Of a stretch of 64,000 nucleotides of DNA, positions 1 to 11,608 are shown in pieces. The DNA comes from Hemerocallis citrina (lineage: Eukaryota > Streptophyta > Magnoliopsida > Asparagales > Asphodelaceae), in contig CM030364.1 in assembly GCA_017893485.1 (NCBI GenBank), forward strand, positions 248,423,122 through 248,487,121. The letters are read 5' to 3'. How positions within the stretch are numbered: the first letter of the stretch is position 1; every line of letters begins with the position of its first letter. Both the position numbers and the translations under genes were made by a program. Under the pieces are notes generated by a model. It ran no database searches. It saw only the letters and a list, made by a program, of their open reading frames with translations, and was not told where the DNA came from.

Positions 1-1
1 G

Positions 2-2624
2 TTGGGTGGGCGTGAGAAGATGTTTAGGAAGCTAGAGTTGGTACATACAGATGTGTGAGGTCCAGTTCAGGAATTCACTTATGGTGGTAAGAGATACTTC
101 GTCACATTCATCGATAATGCTACAAGAAAGGTTTGGGTTTATGAAATTCGCGAGAAATCAGAAGTATTTGAGGCATTCAGAGCTTGGAAGGCCAGGGTTG
201 CGAATGAGACGGGTTGCAAGGTGAAAGCAATAAAGTCAGACAACGGAGGTGAGTACACAAGCAAAAATTTTGTTAACTATCTGGCTAAGGAAGGTATCAG
301 AGGAATCAAGAAAGTTCCTAAGACTCTACAGGAGAATGGTGTAGCAGAAAGAATGAACCGCACGATACTCGAAAGGGCGAGAAGAATGAGACTTACTGTG
401 GGTCTTCCGATCCATCTTTGGGCCGCTACAGTTGATACAGCAGTATACTTGATTAACCGTTGCCCGTCTAGTGCCCTTGATGGGGCCATTCCAGAAGAAC
501 TATGTTCAGGTAAAACTATCAATTATTTGCATTTGAAAGTTTATGGTTGTATGGCATATGTACTAATTGACAGGGAAGAAAGAAAGAAGTTGGATTCTAT
601 GTCCAAGAGGTGTGTATTCATTGGCTACGGCGGCAATCAGTATGGTTACAGACTTTTGAATTTTGTGGATAACAAGGTCATTCGCAACAGGAATATAGTA
701 TTCAATGAGGAGGTCCTATACAAGGACAAGCACACAGGTTAAGACAGTACAACCAGTTCAGAGTCAGCTTGGGGTTCAGACTCAGACTCAGATTCAGATA
801 CTGAAGGTGGCCCTAGTGGTGGGGGCCCTACAGTGCAGCAGCAGGTACAGGTACCACAGGCAACACAAGAGGCTCATGGTGAGCCTATTGAGAATGAGCA
901 GGTTATCCAAGATGAACAAGTACAGCCAGAACAGTTCGGGGAACCTGAACCGATCGATGAACCGGCGGTACCCACGTTGAGGAGATCGACACGAGAGAGG
1001 AGGCCAACCAAGATATTTGATCCATCAGATAGTGTTTTTCACGAGCATGTTCTGTACACGGATTCAGGAGAGCCAGAGACTCATGATGAGGCTTTGAGGG
1101 AAGAGGCTCAAATTCAGTGGGAGTTAGCCATGAAGGACGCGATAAACTCCTTGGAACAGAACCAAACTTGGGAGTTAACCAAGTTACCTGTAGAGAAGCG
1201 TGCTCTTATGAACAAATAGATTTTCAGAGTCAAAGATGAGGCAGATGACAGTAAGAGGTACAAGGCGAGGCTTGTTGTGAAAGGATTCTCTCAAAGAGAA
1301 GGTGTTGATTATAGTAAGATATTTGCACCGGTTGTGAAGATGGCTTCAATTAGGGTTCGGCTTAGTATTGTGGTAGTTGAAGACTTGCACTTAGAGCAGT
1401 TGGATGTGAAGACAGCATTTCTCCATGGTGATGTTGAACAAGAGCTGTACATGAAATAATCCACAGGTTTTGAAGCAAAAGGGAAAGAAGATATGGTGTG
1501 TCGATTGAAGAAGAGTTTTTATAGGTTCAGACAACCACTGCAACAATGGTACTTGAAGTTTGATTGCTTTATGAGAGGAAGAGGTTTCGATAGATGCGAA
1601 ATGGATCATTGTGTGTATGTTCGTAGATATGTGGACAACGATATAGTTACATTGGCATTGTATGTAAACGACATATTGTTAGTAGGTTCATGTATGGAGA
1701 AGATCAATGAAATGAAAAAGGCGCTAGCTTTGAAGTTTTCAATGAAGAATTTGGGTGAAGCAAAGCAAATCCTCGATATGAAGATTAGTAGAGACAGGAG
1801 AAGCAAGAAGCTTTGGTTATCACAAGCGGGCTATGTGAAGAAGGTGTTGAAGAGATTCAATATGGATGGTGCAAGGCCAGTCACTTGTCCTTTGGCTGCT
1901 CACTTCAAGTAATCGATGGACTTGTGTCCTAAAACAGAGGCAAAGATGGAGGAAATAGCTGCTATTCCTTATGCCTCAGCCGTTGGGAGTTTGATGTATG
2001 TGATGGTGTCTACAAGACCAGACATCGTACAAGCAGTGGGAGTTTTCAGGCGTTACATGAAGAATCCAGGCAAACAGTATTGGGATGCAGTAAGGTAGAT
2101 TCTTAGATATCTAGCAGGTACTTCAGATCATTCTCTTTGTTTTGGGGGAGATTCTTTGCATATATATCGTTATGTGGATGCAGATTTTTTGGGCGATCGT
2201 GATGGTTGCAGAAGTACTACAGGATATGTATTTACAGTTGGAGGAACAGCTGTCAATTGGGCTTCGCAGTTACAAAAAGTTATAGCACAGTCAACCACGG
2301 AGTCAGAGTATGTAGCATTTACAGAAGCGACGAAAAACATGTTGTGAATTTCGGAGCTTATGAAACAGTTGGGTAGGAAGCAACCCATATGTGAACTATG
2401 GTGTGACAGTCAAAGTGCAGTTTTCTTGGCGAAAAACTTGGCATTCACTCTAGGACTCGACACATTTAAATAAGGTATTATTTTATTAGAATGGCGATTG
2501 AGAAGAAATAGTTGAAGCTAACTAAGATTCTTGGCACAAAAAATCTGGCGGACATGCTCACTAAGGTGGTGGATAGCAAGAAACATCAGTTTTGCTATAC
2601 CGCTATCGGATTATCTCCAGGTTA
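2..2624 (+). pseudogene. copia pol polyprotein remnant (integrase, RT, RNase H)
   Basis: Read in one main frame, this gives the integrase core: the acidic residue in HTD near position 50, the second in KSDNGGEY near 235 and the glutamate in NGVAERMNRT near 350. The copia reverse transcriptase follows (1200-1900, with DVKTAFLHG and a box reading YVND where YVDD is usual), then RNase H (2150-2600, with STTESEY). Function in an intact element is reverse transcription and integration in cytoplasmic particles. It cannot be made here: stops interrupt it near 57, 1217, 1457, 1910, 2096 and 2345, and more follow after 2460. Most stops sit where the family has Trp or Gln, so they are simple transitions. 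The altered YVDD box would also disable the enzyme. Confidence 0.9.
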
Positions 2625-2686
2625 ATTGTTGAGGAGACTCACAGAGGCACATGGCTAGACTAGGCCAATGGAAGAATGAAGAATAG

Positions 2687-3255
2687 TGTTGCCGCTGAAT
2701 CTGGTGTGGGGACAAACAGATAGTATTTGTGGATTCTTAGGAAACTTTGAATAACAAACCTGTTACCTGTTCCGTCGGGGTTTGACCGTTGCTCCTGCCG
2801 TTCACCTGCAAGAAGTGCGAGACACCGGGATTGTTCCCGGCGACGCACCCTCCGACGCTCAAGTCAGTAATCAGAAGTGATTATGAAAGAGCGCAAAAAC
2901 TGGCAAAAGATTGATTACCTCTTAATGGAGATGGATGGGGGGTATTTATAGGCGCCACTGGGGTCAGATTAGGAATGTAATCCCTAATCCCCAGTGAAAG
3001 GATAGATATGAATCAGGGCCGTTGATTAGGATTAATCAGAAACCCTAATTCTATCCTTTCTGGACCGGGTTTGCTGCGGGTTGGAACCCGCACCCAGTTG
3101 AGGTGGATCCGTTCGCGGGTAAGTGGGTTTTCGAGGAAGAGAACCAGTACCCGCTTCAGACCTATTGGTAGGTGAAATTACCGTTTTACCCCGGGGCTTC
3201 AAGATTCGTGCCCGATTTGAACGGTTCCGATTTAACCCCATTTTTAGCCATATCA
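2687..3255 (-). repeat. solo LTR of a Tat-like gypsy element
   Basis: On the minus strand this 569-bp unit begins TGATATGGC and ends GCGGCAACA. It is flanked by a perfect 5-bp direct repeat AATAG (2682-2686 and 3256-3260), the expected target duplication. Its start is clearly similar to the start of the plus-strand LTR at 50600 (shared GGGCACGAAT and GGGTAAAACGGTAA). It holds a TATA-like CTATAAATA (minus, near 2945) and the box CTGACTTGAGCGTCGGAGGG (minus, about 2848-2867). No internal region is present, so it is a solo LTR from LTR-LTR recombination. Confidence 0.85.
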
Positions 3256-3297
3256 AATAGGTTAGACACTTTGTGTATATGTCTCCAAGTAGGAGAT

Positions 3298-3969
3298 TGT
3301 TGGGGTTTGTGGATCCAATACACGATAATGGGTTGAAGAAGATAGAAGAGAATGAGAATCGAAGTGGGAGCAAGCAGGTCAAGAGTAGTTTGAGGCTACA
3401 GGCAGAGTTGAACTCGACTGCACGGTCGACCGCACCCCCCGACCCCAACCCAGGCAATGTACGGTAGACCGCGCAGTCGACCGTTTCGCTCATTGTTCAA
3501 ACCTATATACTTGAAGAGACGACCGGTCGACCGCGCAGTCGACCGACCTACACTCTGTTGGACCCTGTACAGTCGAAGGAGAGAACCGGTCGACCGTTCC
3601 GACGCTGTTTGATGAGCGATTGAGATTGAAAGTTGAGAAATCCTATATATTGTATTGTGTACGATTTTAGGGTTAACTGAAAAGAAAATAGAGATCTACC
3701 AGCCGTCATTGAGAGAGAGGGAGATAGAGTGAAACCCTACATCATGGTGGTGAGTTCTTGAGAGATTTGTAAGCCTATTCTTCATATTTCTAGTGGAAAT
3801 CGCAGGCGTGCTTCTGCACGGGGAAGTAGCCATTATTTTGGGTAAACCTCGAAAAAATCTTGTGTGTTCTTGTGTGTTGCTTTTGGTTGTTCTTTGTTCG
3901 CTTGTTTTGATTCTATTGTTTTTGCATCTCGTCATCGTTGTTAAGTTATTCTGCAGTTAGAATTCAACA
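3298..3969 (+). repeat. copia 3' LTR with GGTCGACC palindromes
   Basis: This 672-bp unit has TG and CA ends and follows a copia-type polypurine tract at about 3285-3297. Between 3410 and 3600 it carries several copies of CGGTCGACCG-like or CAGTCGACCG palindromes, a candidate array of protein-binding sites in the LTR. The 5' LTR is not in the window, so the boundary rests on the TG/CA ends and the tract. Confidence 0.75.
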
Positions 3970-4004
3970 ATATGCTCCATTGTAAACGGATCCCCTATAA
4001 ACGA

Positions 4005-4128
4005 GTGTGTAAACCACTAAAGCCGTTATTGAAAACAACGACTTAGGTTATAAGCCTAAGCCGTTGTTCCAAATATAACCTAAGTTGTTATTCCGAACAA
4101 CGGGTTCAGTGGTTTGCAATGAAGCATT
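4005..4128. repeat. palindromic MITE-like repeat
   Basis: Imperfect fold-back: AAACCACTAAAGCCGTTATT on the left pairs with AACAACGGGTTCAGTGGTTT on the right, with nested complementary segments around CCTAAGCCGTTGTTCC. It resembles the palindromes at 13495-13625 in the P450 intron (shared AACAACG and CCTAG-type arms). It is non-coding and next to a TA-rich run. No clear target duplication was found. Confidence 0.5.
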
Positions 4129-4141
4129 GCTTATATATATA

Positions 4142-4302
4142 CTAGTGTAATGCACGTGCGATGCACGTGGGGAAAATGGGAAGGGCGAATGAAAAGGACC
4201 CAAAAAAAAACTACCAACACGTGCGCTGCACGTGTTGACACACACACACTAAGGAATAAAAAATTGTTTATTTGTTTAAACCCCAACTCTCCCATTAATA
4301 TA
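4142..4302 (-). mobile_element. mini-Helitron-like repeat (3' end at 4142)
   Basis: On the minus strand the sequence ends in a hairpin (CACGTGCATCGCACGTG) followed by a short spacer and CTAG, then T, the usual Helitron 3' structure. The other edge is near the motif TCTCCCATTA (4287-4296) shared with the repeats at 11412 and 43424. Only about 160 bp long, with no coding capacity. Confidence 0.5.
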
Positions 4303-4304
4303 GT

Positions 4305-4356
<52 letters not shown>
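4303..4356. repeat. (AT)n microsatellite
   Basis: Uninterrupted AT dinucleotides, sitting between the mini-Helitron and the fold-back MITE. Confidence 0.95.
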
Positions 4357-4358
<2 letters not shown>

Positions 4359-4527
4359 TAAAAGGGATATGAGCAAGTTGCACATTTAGTAAATGAGCAA
4401 TCCATTATGTGGCATGCATGTGATACATTGGACAACTAACCCTTTTAAGGATTTTCCAATCACATGTATGCCACATCATCAATTGCTCATTTACTAAATG
4501 AACAAGTTGCTCATACCCCTTTTTCCC
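4357..4527. mobile_element. fold-back MITE
   Basis: The left arm starting GGTAAAAGGGATATGAGCAA is complementary over about 75 bases to the right arm ending TTGCTCATACCCCTTTTTCCC. The centre is around 4430-4450. The element abuts the AT microsatellite on the left and GATATATAA on the right. Non-coding; superfamily not assigned. Confidence 0.75.
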
Positions 4528-6043
4528 AGATATATAACGAAAGGAAATATGGCAAAAAAGAAAATTTCCTCTTATGGCACCTTACAAAATCCTATCTCCT
4601 CCTCCCAAATGTATAATTCGCACATTTTAAAGTGTTCAACATGTCATAAAACATAAGAAGATGAAATATTATCAAAGTTGAATGTGTTTTGCCTATGCAT
4701 TTAGTAATCGCAATAGTTGTATTGCTACAAACCATTTATTTTGCAACCTCATGATCAATGAACAAAACATATTTAAATTTAGTAATTTTCTTCATTCTAT
4801 GTTTAATAATATGAAGAACAACTTAAACGGTGTGGACCGTAAATTTTTGTTGCGGAGAGTAAATTTTTAATGCGACATCGGTGGAAATTTTCTTCAATAA
4901 CATAGGACCCGTATCCTCTATATATATATACGCCTTCTCGAACATGAAAGATGCTACCATGTGCCTCAATTAATACATAATCTTTTTTTGATGAACCGGA
5001 TAGAGCCCAAAAGCTCCAGCCACGCAATCAAATATATTTAATAAAAGAAAGTACAATCAGAAAACATAACAGTAAGAGATTTACAAGATGTAAACATCAA
5101 AAAAACAAACGAATACAACAGGTAAGACATGAAGACTGAGAATCGAGAGATCGAGCAGACCCAGGACAAAACACCGTAGCCTCGAACGACCGCAAACCAC
5201 AAGTCAGACGACGCAACCAATGCAGAGCCAGACGACCATCGGCAGATACACCAAGAGCCCAGGAACATCTAAACGAAGCGAGACAGGAGGCCCCGAGCGA
5301 CCTAAACCAGACAAACGAGAAAAGATGCTCCACCACAAATTGGTGCACGAAGATGAGATTAGCAGAAACATTAACAGAAGCACAAAAGAAATCGAAAAGT
5401 GGCTACACAGAGAGAGCCCCGGGCTAGCATGAGAGCCCGACCGCCGACAAAGCGAGATGTCTAGTAGTAAAGAAAGTATAAGCATTAAAAAATATTACAT
5501 CCGAGCCAATATTAAGAGCAATAAGAAGGCGCATAAAAAAGGACCAACAGGATTATATTAACATGCTCAAATAAAACCCTAACTGGGGATAATGAGCAAC
5601 CCAGTTAGTCACAGTACCAATCTACAAAGGTAGTAGCATCTTAATACATAATCTTAAAAGTCAATAGAGGTTTATTATTGTTTGTTGGTACTGCGAACAA
5701 ACTTCCGTTGCTAGCAACCATCATGTGTGGCATGGCGCTTCATTCAATGCGTTTCCTTGGGTGTATTATACATGACAGATATTCAACGGCTTCATTGTTC
5801 TGACATTATTGTTCAGATTTAGATAAAATGGATGTTCACCTTACGACATTGTCAACAAAATAATGAAATAAACTCAAAAAAATTTAGATGCGCTAAAAAA
5901 GCAAAAGGTGAGTAACGATTATCTAACTTAGTTAGACTTTCAATTTCAAATATGTGGGCCTTACAACCGATGACAATTTTTAATGAAAAACACCAATTTC
6001 AACAATTTTAGTCGTTGGAGTGAATCGTAATATGGATAATGAA
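4528..6043 (-). other. intergenic, probable LINE 3' remnant at 4985-5500
   Basis: No credible gene. On the minus strand, 5500 down to 4985 ends in a tail reading GGTTCATCAAAAAAAG that resembles the 3' end of plant L1-type LINEs, with long but unrecognised open frames just upstream. This assignment is tentative. The rest (4528-4984, 5500-6043) shows no recognisable structure. Confidence 0.3.
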
Positions 6044-7817
6044 CAGGCCTTGAGTTCACGGGGCCCGAGGCAATTTCTCGAAATGGGTCCTCATACATTA
6101 AAAAAATAAAAAACATATATAAATTTTTTTTCCAAGTAGTAAGCATATTTTTGGTAGCAGAACGAGTAATTGTCTGGACAACAGTCTCCTTACCAAGAAA
6201 ATGCACAGCGTCTTCCATCATCTGATAATAATAAGCATATTTAGAAGGTTAAATAAACAACTGGGATACGAGCGTTCATATGAGTGTTCAAGAGAATTAT
6301 TATATAAACAACCAAAAATTATAAGTACCAAAGATGTAGAAGCTAATCAAGAAGATGAAGATTATTTTTAGCACCAACCTTAAGGGTCGTTTGTAGCTTC
6401 TGTGATCTTGTACTACGTACTTAGTTTTCTCGCAACTTCGGATTTCCCCTTATGACCTATAAGAAGAGAGGAGTAATTACAATTACAATGCATGACACAG
6501 AGATGCTTACACTCTCGAATAACTTAAGATTTGAAGGGCAAGGCCCATAACTTGCTCACATATTTATACTTACTGAATCATAAATGAAACGTACAAGAAT
6601 TATTCGAAGAAAAAAAATACATGCAGTTCTAAACTCATTGTTGGGAAGATCACATGAGCAAGAAGACAAGAAGACCCTTAATTCAATTAAGATATCACAA
6701 GTGACATACATAGAAACAACATTATTATCAGAAACAGAACAGAAAATTAAGAGTGCCTACTGCACGGTACAAGATCAAGAACAATATCGATCTAATCCAA
6801 GTATGATGGATGGCTTGCAACTCCCACACTAAGATAAAAGCCATCCATCTTATTATTATTCTCAGCACTCTATTACTGTGTGGTAACCTACTGGCTACGA
6901 CAAATAGCAACGATAAAACAAAATCCTAATATATTAATTAGAAACCCTAGCTTCAGAATCGCAACAATAAAATGATGCAACGATCAATCATATCAAAAAG
7001 TAAAATCGAATAAGAAATGGTTACCAAATAGCAACGGCAAATGACAACGTCGATAAGAGCAACTCAGCAACTCAGCAAGAACAGGAGAGAAAGTGAGGAA
7101 CGGCAAGCAAGAGCAACTCAACAGCAAAAGCAATTCAGCAACAACAACCCATCATACCCACAACACTATAACAGCAAGAGATTTGCATAGAATTAGGATT
7201 TACGAATTTGGAATTTAGATTTCGGATATTGAATTAGGGTTTAGGAATTTGGAATTAGCTTAGGAGTAGGATGTTAAGAATTAGGAGTTAGGAGATGCAG
7301 AAGGAAGTTGGAGATGGAAAATGAAGCCGTAGAATGGAGAAAAACGTCATAGCCTTGGTCAGAATGTGGGAATTTAGAATCTTAGATTAGGGCTTTTTCA
7401 TGAACTTGAGAGATTTTGGGAGAAGAAAGCAACGGGTTGGAGTGGGGGGTAATGGGTACCAATTGGATTTGGATTTGGAGAGTGGAGAGGGTATTGGTGG
7501 GTCGGGTGCGATGCAGGTCGGGTGGGGGTGAAGGGTGCAGTGCAGATTCCATCTCCAAATTAATTTAGCAAATTCCATTTTCATATGCAAGAGGCCCAAA
7601 TTGTTTTAGCAAGTCCAAGCCCAAGTTTTTTTAAAAAAAATCTAAAGGCCCGAATAATTAAATTTGGGGGCCCTAATAACAGTGCAATTTTATTTGACGT
7701 GCACAACACGTACCTACATTTACAAGGGAAAATAAAATTTTGAGGCCCCTAAAATTGCGAAAAATCCGGAGGCCCGAGGCGGCCGTCTCCCCGGCCTCCA
7801 CTAGGGGGCCGGCCCTG
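6044..7817. mobile_element. non-autonomous hAT-like DNA transposon
   Basis: The left end begins CAGGCCTTGAG with GGGGCCCGAGGC just inside. The right end is the inverse type, closing in GGGGGCCGGCCCTG, preceded by GGCCCGAGGCGGCC. The flanking 8-mers ATAATGAA (6036-6043) and ATTATGCA (7818-7825) agree at six of eight positions, as for a diverged hAT target duplication. No transposase was recognised in the 1.8-kb interior. Confidence 0.6.
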
Positions 7818-8524
7818 ATTATGCATTCTTATACAGTGCAGAAGTAAGCATTCTTCTGCACTGATTTACGTAAGTTTCCAAAATAGAAATACATAAACAA
7901 TATGCGAGCTTAAGTAGATTTAGTATTACAAGTCACAGGAAAAAAAGGTCTTACTCTCAAAGCAGCTAACGGCAGGTGGCCTTGTAGCTCCTTGCACAAT
8001 CCGTCTCCTTGAAAATCAAGAAAATCATGTGAGGAGCATTGCGGGAAATTTTTTTATACGCCCATTGGGGGCAGGGCAGTACAGAATCAGAGGACAGAGC
8101 ATTTACCTAGGTCTCCTTAAAAAATTGTAACCTCTACATGTGTTTGATTGATTTTTGAATCAAGGATGATCAAAGACTATCTTGTTTCATTAATAAGTTC
8201 ATAACAAAATAAAACAAGGATACAATGACAAGACCAAAACAAGCCAAACAAAAAGAAATAACAGAGAAAACAGAAAATGGAAAGAAAACTGGCCGAGTTG
8301 TACCTTAATGTGTCGATTGTTAAGAAGATCCAACGAACCCTCTGCCATTTCATGTGATTTTTTACCTGCTACCAGAAGTAGCACTAGTTCCCAAAAGTAT
8401 CAACCTTGTCTGTTGTTCTTGCCAACCATTGCGAATATTGAGACAGAATCTAGGAGCTGCTGTATTTAAACTACCTGAGTGCTTGTAATCTGAAAGAGAG
8501 AAAAAAATTAGTACATGCATAAAT
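7818..8524. other. P450 upstream region with a probable LINE tail
   Basis: No gene. On the minus strand, 8335 down to 8165 reads like the AT-rich 3' end of a LINE (TTATTAATGAAACAAGATA type), about 190 bp upstream of the P450 start. A TATA-like TATTTAAA lies at 8463-8470, 55 bp before the start codon. This could be the core promoter, but nothing else supports it. Confidence 0.3.
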
Positions 8525-11358
8525 ATGATGGAAAAAGATATGCTAATTTGGTGCCTAATAGCTGGTGCAATCCCACTGCTAGTAAAGGCAGTGTGGCACT
8601 TGAATGATACTATTTTCACAGCATATTTGCGAGTCACGAGCAATATTAAACAAGAAAGCATGAAGCTCCCACCTGGTCATATGGGGTTGCCTCTCATCGG
8701 AGAAACTCTCACCTTTCTTTGGTACTTCAAGTTCCTCCGTCGCCCCGACGATTTCATCAACTCTAAGAAACTACGGTAATTACACCATCTCTGATCTTTC
8801 TTCCTTTCTTTTCAGACACCCCAACTTGAGAGATTTTAGATTCTTCAGTCGCCCGGTTTTAGGGCAGAGCCTATTAGACTTTACCTTGTCCTTCAAACTG
8901 GGAAAATTTAAACTTGTAATTCCATTTCAATGTACGTTGTGTTTAAATATAGTTATGCTATGTACGAATTTAGAAATAAATTAAATCATAATTATTTGAG
9001 CTATCTAAGAAGAGGTATAATACAATTGAACTTGTATCAAATCAGTCATAGGTCAGAACTAGCTCAGAGAGATTTTACATTAAATTGATCATCTAAATTC
9101 TCTGACCACCTACAGTAGTTACACTATCTTCTAAACCTCTCATGTGATCTGTCTTTTAACTTTTATCATACACGTACTATTAAAATTGACTAAAATCCAA
9201 ACTATTCTGAAAATTCTTCTTAATTTGTTATATAAAATAGTTATTAGGAAACAATATTTAAGGAAGTACCCTTAAATAAAACTAGTATATTTTAAAAAAA
9301 TAAAACATTTCTGAAAAGGTTATTTAACAAGAAATCGAATATATTCAATATTGTATTGGAATGTTTACGATATTAATAGTAGTATGAATTAATGAAAACA
9401 CTATGTATAACATATAACGATAACCATACTTCTGATCGTAAAATCAATTGATACATATTCCAGATACGGAGAAGGCAAAGGAATTTACAGAAGCCACATA
9501 TTTGGATATCCCACCATCATCACCTGCTCCCCCACCATCAACAAGTTCGTGTTGAGGTCAGCTGACGACTTCAGTGCTCGATGGCCGTCAGCAGACCTGG
9601 TGGGCCACAACTGTATCATCAATGTAGAAGGGAAGCAACATGTAAGACTAAGGAGCTTCATAGTCAATGCCATCAACCACCCTGAATCACTCCAAAAGAT
9701 TGCACTTATGGTGCAGCCGCGTATTGTCTCAACACTCCGATCCTGGGCCATGAAGGGGACAATCAATGCATCATTCGAAACCAAGAAGGCATGCATGATC
9801 CTTAGTCTGTTTAAATTTTGAGAAACAGAACCTTATATATAGTGATTGTGTCCTCCTTAGATTATCTCCACTGTTTACCACCCAATGCATGTACTAGAGG
9901 CCTTCAAACCACTTACGAGAGAAGTGATAACCTCTTGTAGATTGAGGCCCCTGTTCTGAAAATTTATATATTATACTATATAAAATACAATTAACATGTA
10001 TTATTACGTATATGCAACTTCAGGTGACGTTTGAGAACATATGCCAGATGTTTGCTAGCAAAGGACCTGGGCCACTGCTTGATGAGATCAAACAATGCAT
10101 TGAAGGGTTGCTTGCAGGACTAAGATCCTACCCGCTTGATTTTCCAGGAACTACATTCCGTCGTGCTTTAAAGGTATATATTGAAGTGTTGTCATACTCT
10201 ACCTTCAACAAGGACAGTTTCTTTTAGTCCCATCATCTAACAATGAGTTGTTCAGCGAAAAAATCTATCTATGAGTTTCTGTTAGCATCTTTGGCTTCCT
10301 TTATACTACAGTATATTGTCATGCATCATAATGCTAGTTATTAGGAGTCTTATATATTCTATCAACTAACAACAGTTATCATCAATATCGAAGTTGCATG
10401 TTTTAATTTATGCTCTAACAGTTGACAACAAGTTTTGAAACTGTAAACGCACGTTTATAAGTATTATACCTGACCATCCCCCGTGATGTTTCTCTATCAA
10501 ATATCCCCACTTTTTTTTCTAAAATGTTTAGCTGATAAAGGCTAGAATATGCATTCACATGGCAGTGTCGGCGGCGGCTGGATGCAGTTTTTAGAGAGGA
10601 GTTGGAGAAGAGAAAGGGAAGAGGGAATACAACTGATTATCATGAAGGTTCCGGTGATCTCATGGACGGGCTGATGGGGATCAAGGATGAAGATGGTGGA
10701 CAACTAAGCAATGATGAGGTAGTTGACAATATTGTTGCTTTTATCATCGCAGGTTTTGAGTCTACAGCCGCTTCTCTGATGTGGGCTCTTTATCACCTCT
10801 CCAAATCACCACATGCTCTTCAAAAACTTCGGGTATTTCATATAGCTTCAATAGTTTCCACTACTTATTTGCAAAGGAGCTCTCCCTCCCTGGTTCCTTA
10901 CATTAATTCTGCTAAATATTATCCAATGAAAATTATATTTTCATCAAATTTATTTCCAGGAAGAAAATGCGGAGATAAAAAAGGAGAAGAAAGAAGATTT
11001 CATAACAACTGATGTTATTGCAAAATTGAAGTATACGGCAAAGGTATATAGTCACAGTTTTGAAACAATATTATTCCTTGAGTATTTTCTATGCGAACAA
11101 TAGAATAAGAATGAGACAAAGAAGTACACATTTTTTGATAATCGTAAACAATGGGAAAAGGTCCCTGTGTTCCATTAATAAGTCATCTAACAAAACATAC
11201 AATCAGCATTAGAAGATAAGTATGATGTTCATGTTGGGCTAGGTCATAATAGTCATTCTCTCGCAAAAAAGAGAACCCGGCCCGCCCCAGAAAGGTTCCC
11301 TACCCAAAATTACAGCAACAAACTCTCCCCCCCTCTCTCTCTCTCTCTCTCTCTCCCC

Positions 11359-11412
<54 letters not shown>

Positions 11413-11571
11413 TAGTAATTTACACGTGCAATGCACGTTTAAATAATTTTAAAAAATAAAAATATAGACATTGACGTAGGGTGGACTCGAACCTGAAACA
11501 CCTTTTATATTAGTTATATACGTGTGTTGCACATATTGGTAGATTTACAAATGACACTACGGCCTTCTCCC

Positions 11572-11608
<37 letters not shown>

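Larger units (their letters stand above)
1..3969 (+). mobile_element. Ty1/copia retrotransposon, 3' part (left end outside window)
   Basis: The order integrase, reverse transcriptase, RNase H, 3' UTR, polypurine tract and 3' LTR on the plus strand is that of a Ty1/copia element. The best 3' LTR is 3298-3969: it follows a purine-rich tract (AAGTAGGAGAT), starts TGTTGGGG and ends TTCAACA. A foreign solo LTR (2687-3255, minus) lies in the 3' UTR. The 5' LTR, gag and protease lie outside the window. Motifs look closest to the Tork/Tnt1-like lineage (inference). The element is old: many in-frame stops. Confidence 0.9.

Noticed and set aside
277..522. Minus-strand open frame inside the copia integrase
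   Set aside because: Shadow of the conserved plus-strand integrase.
2627..3969. A longer copia 3' LTR starting TGTTGAGG at 2627 and ending TTCAACA
   Set aside because: A canonical tract and TGTTGGGG start occur at 3285-3298, and 2687-3255 is a separate solo LTR with its own AATAG target duplication.
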